Source: Haloterrigena salina JCM 13891 | GTDB taxonomy: Archaea; Halobacteriota; Halobacteria; Halobacteriales; Natrialbaceae | NCBI RefSeq assembly: GCF_000337495.1 | Contig: NZ_AOIS01000031.1 | Location: 1 to 64,000 of the forward strand | Reading direction: 5' to 3' | DNA: 64,000 nt | Part shown: one piece after another, positions 62,267 to 64,000 of the stretch | Layout: each line of letters begins with the position of its first letter | How positions within the stretch are numbered: position 1 is the stretch's first letter | The notes under the pieces: generated by a model | Database searches by the model: none | What the model was told of the DNA's origin: nothing | Seen by the model: the letters and a program-made list of their open reading frames with translations, nothing else | Position numbers and translations under genes: made by a program

Positions 62267-62818
62267 TTACATAAAGCCCCGATCGACCTCGTCGGTCTCG
62301 ATTAGGTCCTCGAGTTCCGCGTTCAGCAGTTCGTCGGCCTCCTCGAACCGCTCCGAGAGGTCCTCGAGTTCGTCGGGGCGGTCGTACTGGTCGTACTCCA
62401 TCGGCCCGAACGCGGGGCTCTCGAGGGCCTCCATGACGTCGTCGAACAGGTCCTGAGGCCGCGTCGGTGCGTCGGCGTGGGTCTCGAGGACGGTCTCGAG
62501 GCGCTTCGAGACCGTTTCGGCCTGCTCCTCGTCCTCGGGAGGAGACTGGACGGCGAACCGCCCGCCGGTGTCCGCCTCGGGGAGGAAGGTGCCGATCTCG
62601 TCGTCGAGGTTGCGGGCGACCCGCGTGCCGACCCCGCGGACCTCGAAGGGGTTCTTCGCGTAGGTCTTCAGGAAGAAGACCCCGGCGCCGGGATGCGCGA
62701 GGTACATGTCTTCGCCGACGCCGGCGGCGCGATCGCCGGCGACCGCGCGCCACTGCTCCGGGTCGACGTCTCGCTCCGTAACGTCCTCGAGTATGTCCTG
62801 CCACTCGCGAATCCGCAT
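62267..62818 (-). CDS. Conserved haloarchaeal protein of unknown function
   Basis: A 183-residue acidic soluble protein: RIREWQDILEDVTERDVDPEQWRAVAGDRA, then YLAHPGAGVFFLKTYAKNPFEVRGVGTRVARNLDD (parts of one block) and a helical C-terminal half. The GVFFLKTYAKNPFEV block looks like a ligand-binding loop. I know similar proteins only as hypothetical haloarchaeal ones. No signal peptide, cysteine motif or membrane helix is seen. Confidence 0.65.
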   Translation of the reverse strand: MRIREWQDILEDVTERDVDPEQWRAVAGDRAAGVGEDMYLAHPGAGVFFLKTYAKNPFEVRGVGTRVARNLDDEIGTFLPEADTGGRFAVQSPPEDEEQAETVSKRLETVLETHADAPTRPQDLFDDVMEALESPAFGPMEYDQYDRPDELEDLSERFEEADELLNAELEDLIETDEVDRGFM

Positions 62819-62977
62819 ACGCGTTGGTTGTGACGCGGACAGAATGAACGTATCGGTCGCGCCGACCGTCGCCGCTGGCGCCGGTCGGGGCCGTTTTCGT
62901 CACCGCCGAGGAGCCGAATCGAACCAAAAGGGATACGATGCCTCCTCTCGGCAAAATGAGTAACCGACGCTTTCCCC

Positions 62978-63241
62978 ATGTCCGTCCGGCAACCACTCTC
63001 GCTCGTCGAACTGTTTCTCGCCACACCGGCGAAGAGTTCCCTCCTCGCGCTCGGCCCGCTCGCCTTAGCGCTCGGTCAACTCGGGAACAGCTACGTCAAC
63101 GGCATCTCTCCCGCCGTCTCGGTCGGCTTCGCCCTCGTTATGATCGGCTTCGCCGTCGTCGCGACGCGCCACCACGCCGCCGAACACCGGCTCCGGCGAC
63201 TCGAGGGCGACCTCGAGTCCGAGTTCCGGTCGACGCGGTAA
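62978..63241 (+). CDS. Small two-helix membrane protein of unknown function
   Basis: An 87-residue protein beginning MSVRQPLSLVELFLATPAKS, with two membrane helices (about residues 22-38 and 46-62) and a charged C-terminal helix (HHAAEHRLRRLEGDLESEF). I do not recognise the family. The GC-rich wobble and halophile composition support coding. Confidence 0.6.
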   Translation: MSVRQPLSLVELFLATPAKSSLLALGPLALALGQLGNSYVNGISPAVSVGFALVMIGFAVVATRHHAAEHRLRRLEGDLESEFRSTR

Positions 63242-63325
63242 TCAGCAGTTAGCGTCGATCCCCGTCCCGTACTTCCGTTTCTACCCCACCACTCGGGCAC
63301 GGGTCCGTGCCCGTACCGCCTGAAT

Positions 63326-63901
63326 TCAGGCGCGCGCGGAGTCCGTCGCGACCGACCGCGCCTCGCGCGCGTCGTAAGCGTTGTAGCCTGCCAGGGCCGC
63401 GATCAGTAGCCCGGAGGCGAGCGTGCTCCAGAACGGGCTCTCCGTCAGCCCGAGTCCGGCCGGCATCTCCAGCAGCGCGGGCGCGACGATCAGCCAGATT
63501 CCGAGCAGCGCGACCAGTCCCGAGACGCCGACGCTGAGCGGGATGTCGTTGGCGAGCCGGTAGTAGTTGTAGGCCCCCGCGGCGAAGACGACGCCCCCGA
63601 CGAGGACGTTGTTCCAGAACGCGGCCGACGAGACGTCGTAGAGGGCGACGACCGACAGAGCGACCCACGCGCCGATGACGGCGATGATCCCGCTGATGAC
63701 CGAGATCTTTCGCCGCCGTTCCTCGTTTGCGACCTGGGTCGTCTCGTCGCGGCGGTCTCGCCCGGGATCGTCCCGGTCTCCGACCCCGGTGCCGGAGTCG
63801 ACGTCGTCGGACGGCGACCGCATCCCCTCGTCGCGGTCGGCTCCCCCCTCGACGCCGTCCGATCGGTCTCGATCGCGGTCGTCGCCGTTCGAGTTGCTCA
63901 T
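63326..63901 (-). CDS. SPW-repeat membrane protein
   Basis: A 191-residue protein. The first 60 residues are a charged, disordered segment (Asp/Arg-rich). Four membrane helices follow, with WNNVLVGGVVFAAGAYNYYRL and ESPFWSTLASGLLIAALAGYNAYDAREA. The paired W-N/S-x-x-x-x-G...Y-N pattern is that of SPW-repeat proteins (DUF of vitamin K epoxide-like length), which are often found in haloarchaea without known role. Confidence 0.78.
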   Translation of the reverse strand: MSNSNGDDRDRDRSDGVEGGADRDEGMRSPSDDVDSGTGVGDRDDPGRDRRDETTQVANEERRRKISVISGIIAVIGAWVALSVVALYDVSSAAFWNNVLVGGVVFAAGAYNYYRLANDIPLSVGVSGLVALLGIWLIVAPALLEMPAGLGLTESPFWSTLASGLLIAALAGYNAYDAREARSVATDSARA

Positions 63902-64000
63902 GTGGGCCGTTGATTCGATCGGCTTGGCAAAAACGGCGACGACCGTTCCGGTGACTGGAACGACTATCCGCCGGTAATAGGATGTTACACCGGCGAGTGA

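Noticed and set aside
1-64000. tRNA, rRNA or CRISPR array
   Set aside because: No cloverleaf-like sequence with a TTC arm, no rRNA-like stretch and no regularly spaced direct repeats were seen by eye. A covariance-model scan was not possible.

Overview
The window looks like a haloarchaeal chromosome segment (Natrialbales-like: GC-rich, acidic proteins, many leaderless genes with a TATA box about 27 bases before the ATG, archaeal Lsm and L37e proteins, CarS lipid synthase, AglB oligosaccharyltransferase). No tRNA, rRNA or CRISPR array was seen.

Region 1 (1-6.7 kb) holds the end of glpC, an Orc1/Cdc6-like ATPase with a defective Walker A motif, a DUF368 lipid-carrier flippase candidate and aglB, whose product ends in a tail of eight N-glycosylation sequons. 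Region 2 (6.8-9.75 kb) is a graveyard: a family 2 glycosyltransferase that lost its DxD motif, a frameshifted family 4 glycosyltransferase, a sulfatase-family gene with a frameshift and a nonsense codon, and the 3' part of an IS6-type transposase.

Region 3 (9.75-28.7 kb) is a visibly lower-GC glycan island: UDP-sugar 6-dehydrogenase, CDP-paratose-2-epimerase-like protein, Wzx/AglR-type flippase, six glycosyltransferases, four intact alkaline-phosphatase-superfamily ('sulfatase-like') proteins, an FkbM methyltransferase, a UDP-glucuronate decarboxylase-like protein and a sugar-1-phosphate nucleotidylyltransferase. Nucleotidylyltransferase, dehydrogenase and decarboxylase would make UDP-glucuronate and UDP-xylose. 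On its far side (29.7-30.5 kb) lies a second nucleotidylyltransferase broken by a nonsense codon. Decayed glycosylation genes on both flanks suggest an old surface-glycan locus replaced by a newer cassette.

Region 4 (30.7-52.1 kb) holds carS and then a catabolic neighbourhood that I read as ectoine (or related N-acyl diamino acid) use: DoeA-like ectoine hydrolase, glutamate dehydrogenase, a 1057-residue FAD/Fe-S oxidase, a D-2-hydroxyacid dehydrogenase, two AbgA-like M20 amidohydrolases, a threonine-dehydratase/EutB-like enzyme, two class III aminotransferases (one diaminobutyrate type), RidA and a BCCT transporter. The usual aspartoacylase-type deacetylase DoeB is absent from the window; the M20 enzymes could replace it. 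A sensor kinase and a three-copy dispersed repeat lie among these genes.

Region 5 (52.3-64 kb) mixes housekeeping and decaying genes: a frameshifted histidine kinase, an HTH_10 regulator stub, proline dehydrogenase with a palindrome-rich in-frame insertion, DUF502 and DUF4013 membrane proteins, a threonine-synthase paralogue lacking the PLP lysine, the lsm-rpl37e pair, a frameshifted membrane protein beside a decayed partial copy, a zinc metalloprotease and several small haloarchaeal proteins. Protein families were assigned by recognising sequence patterns only; no database search was run.
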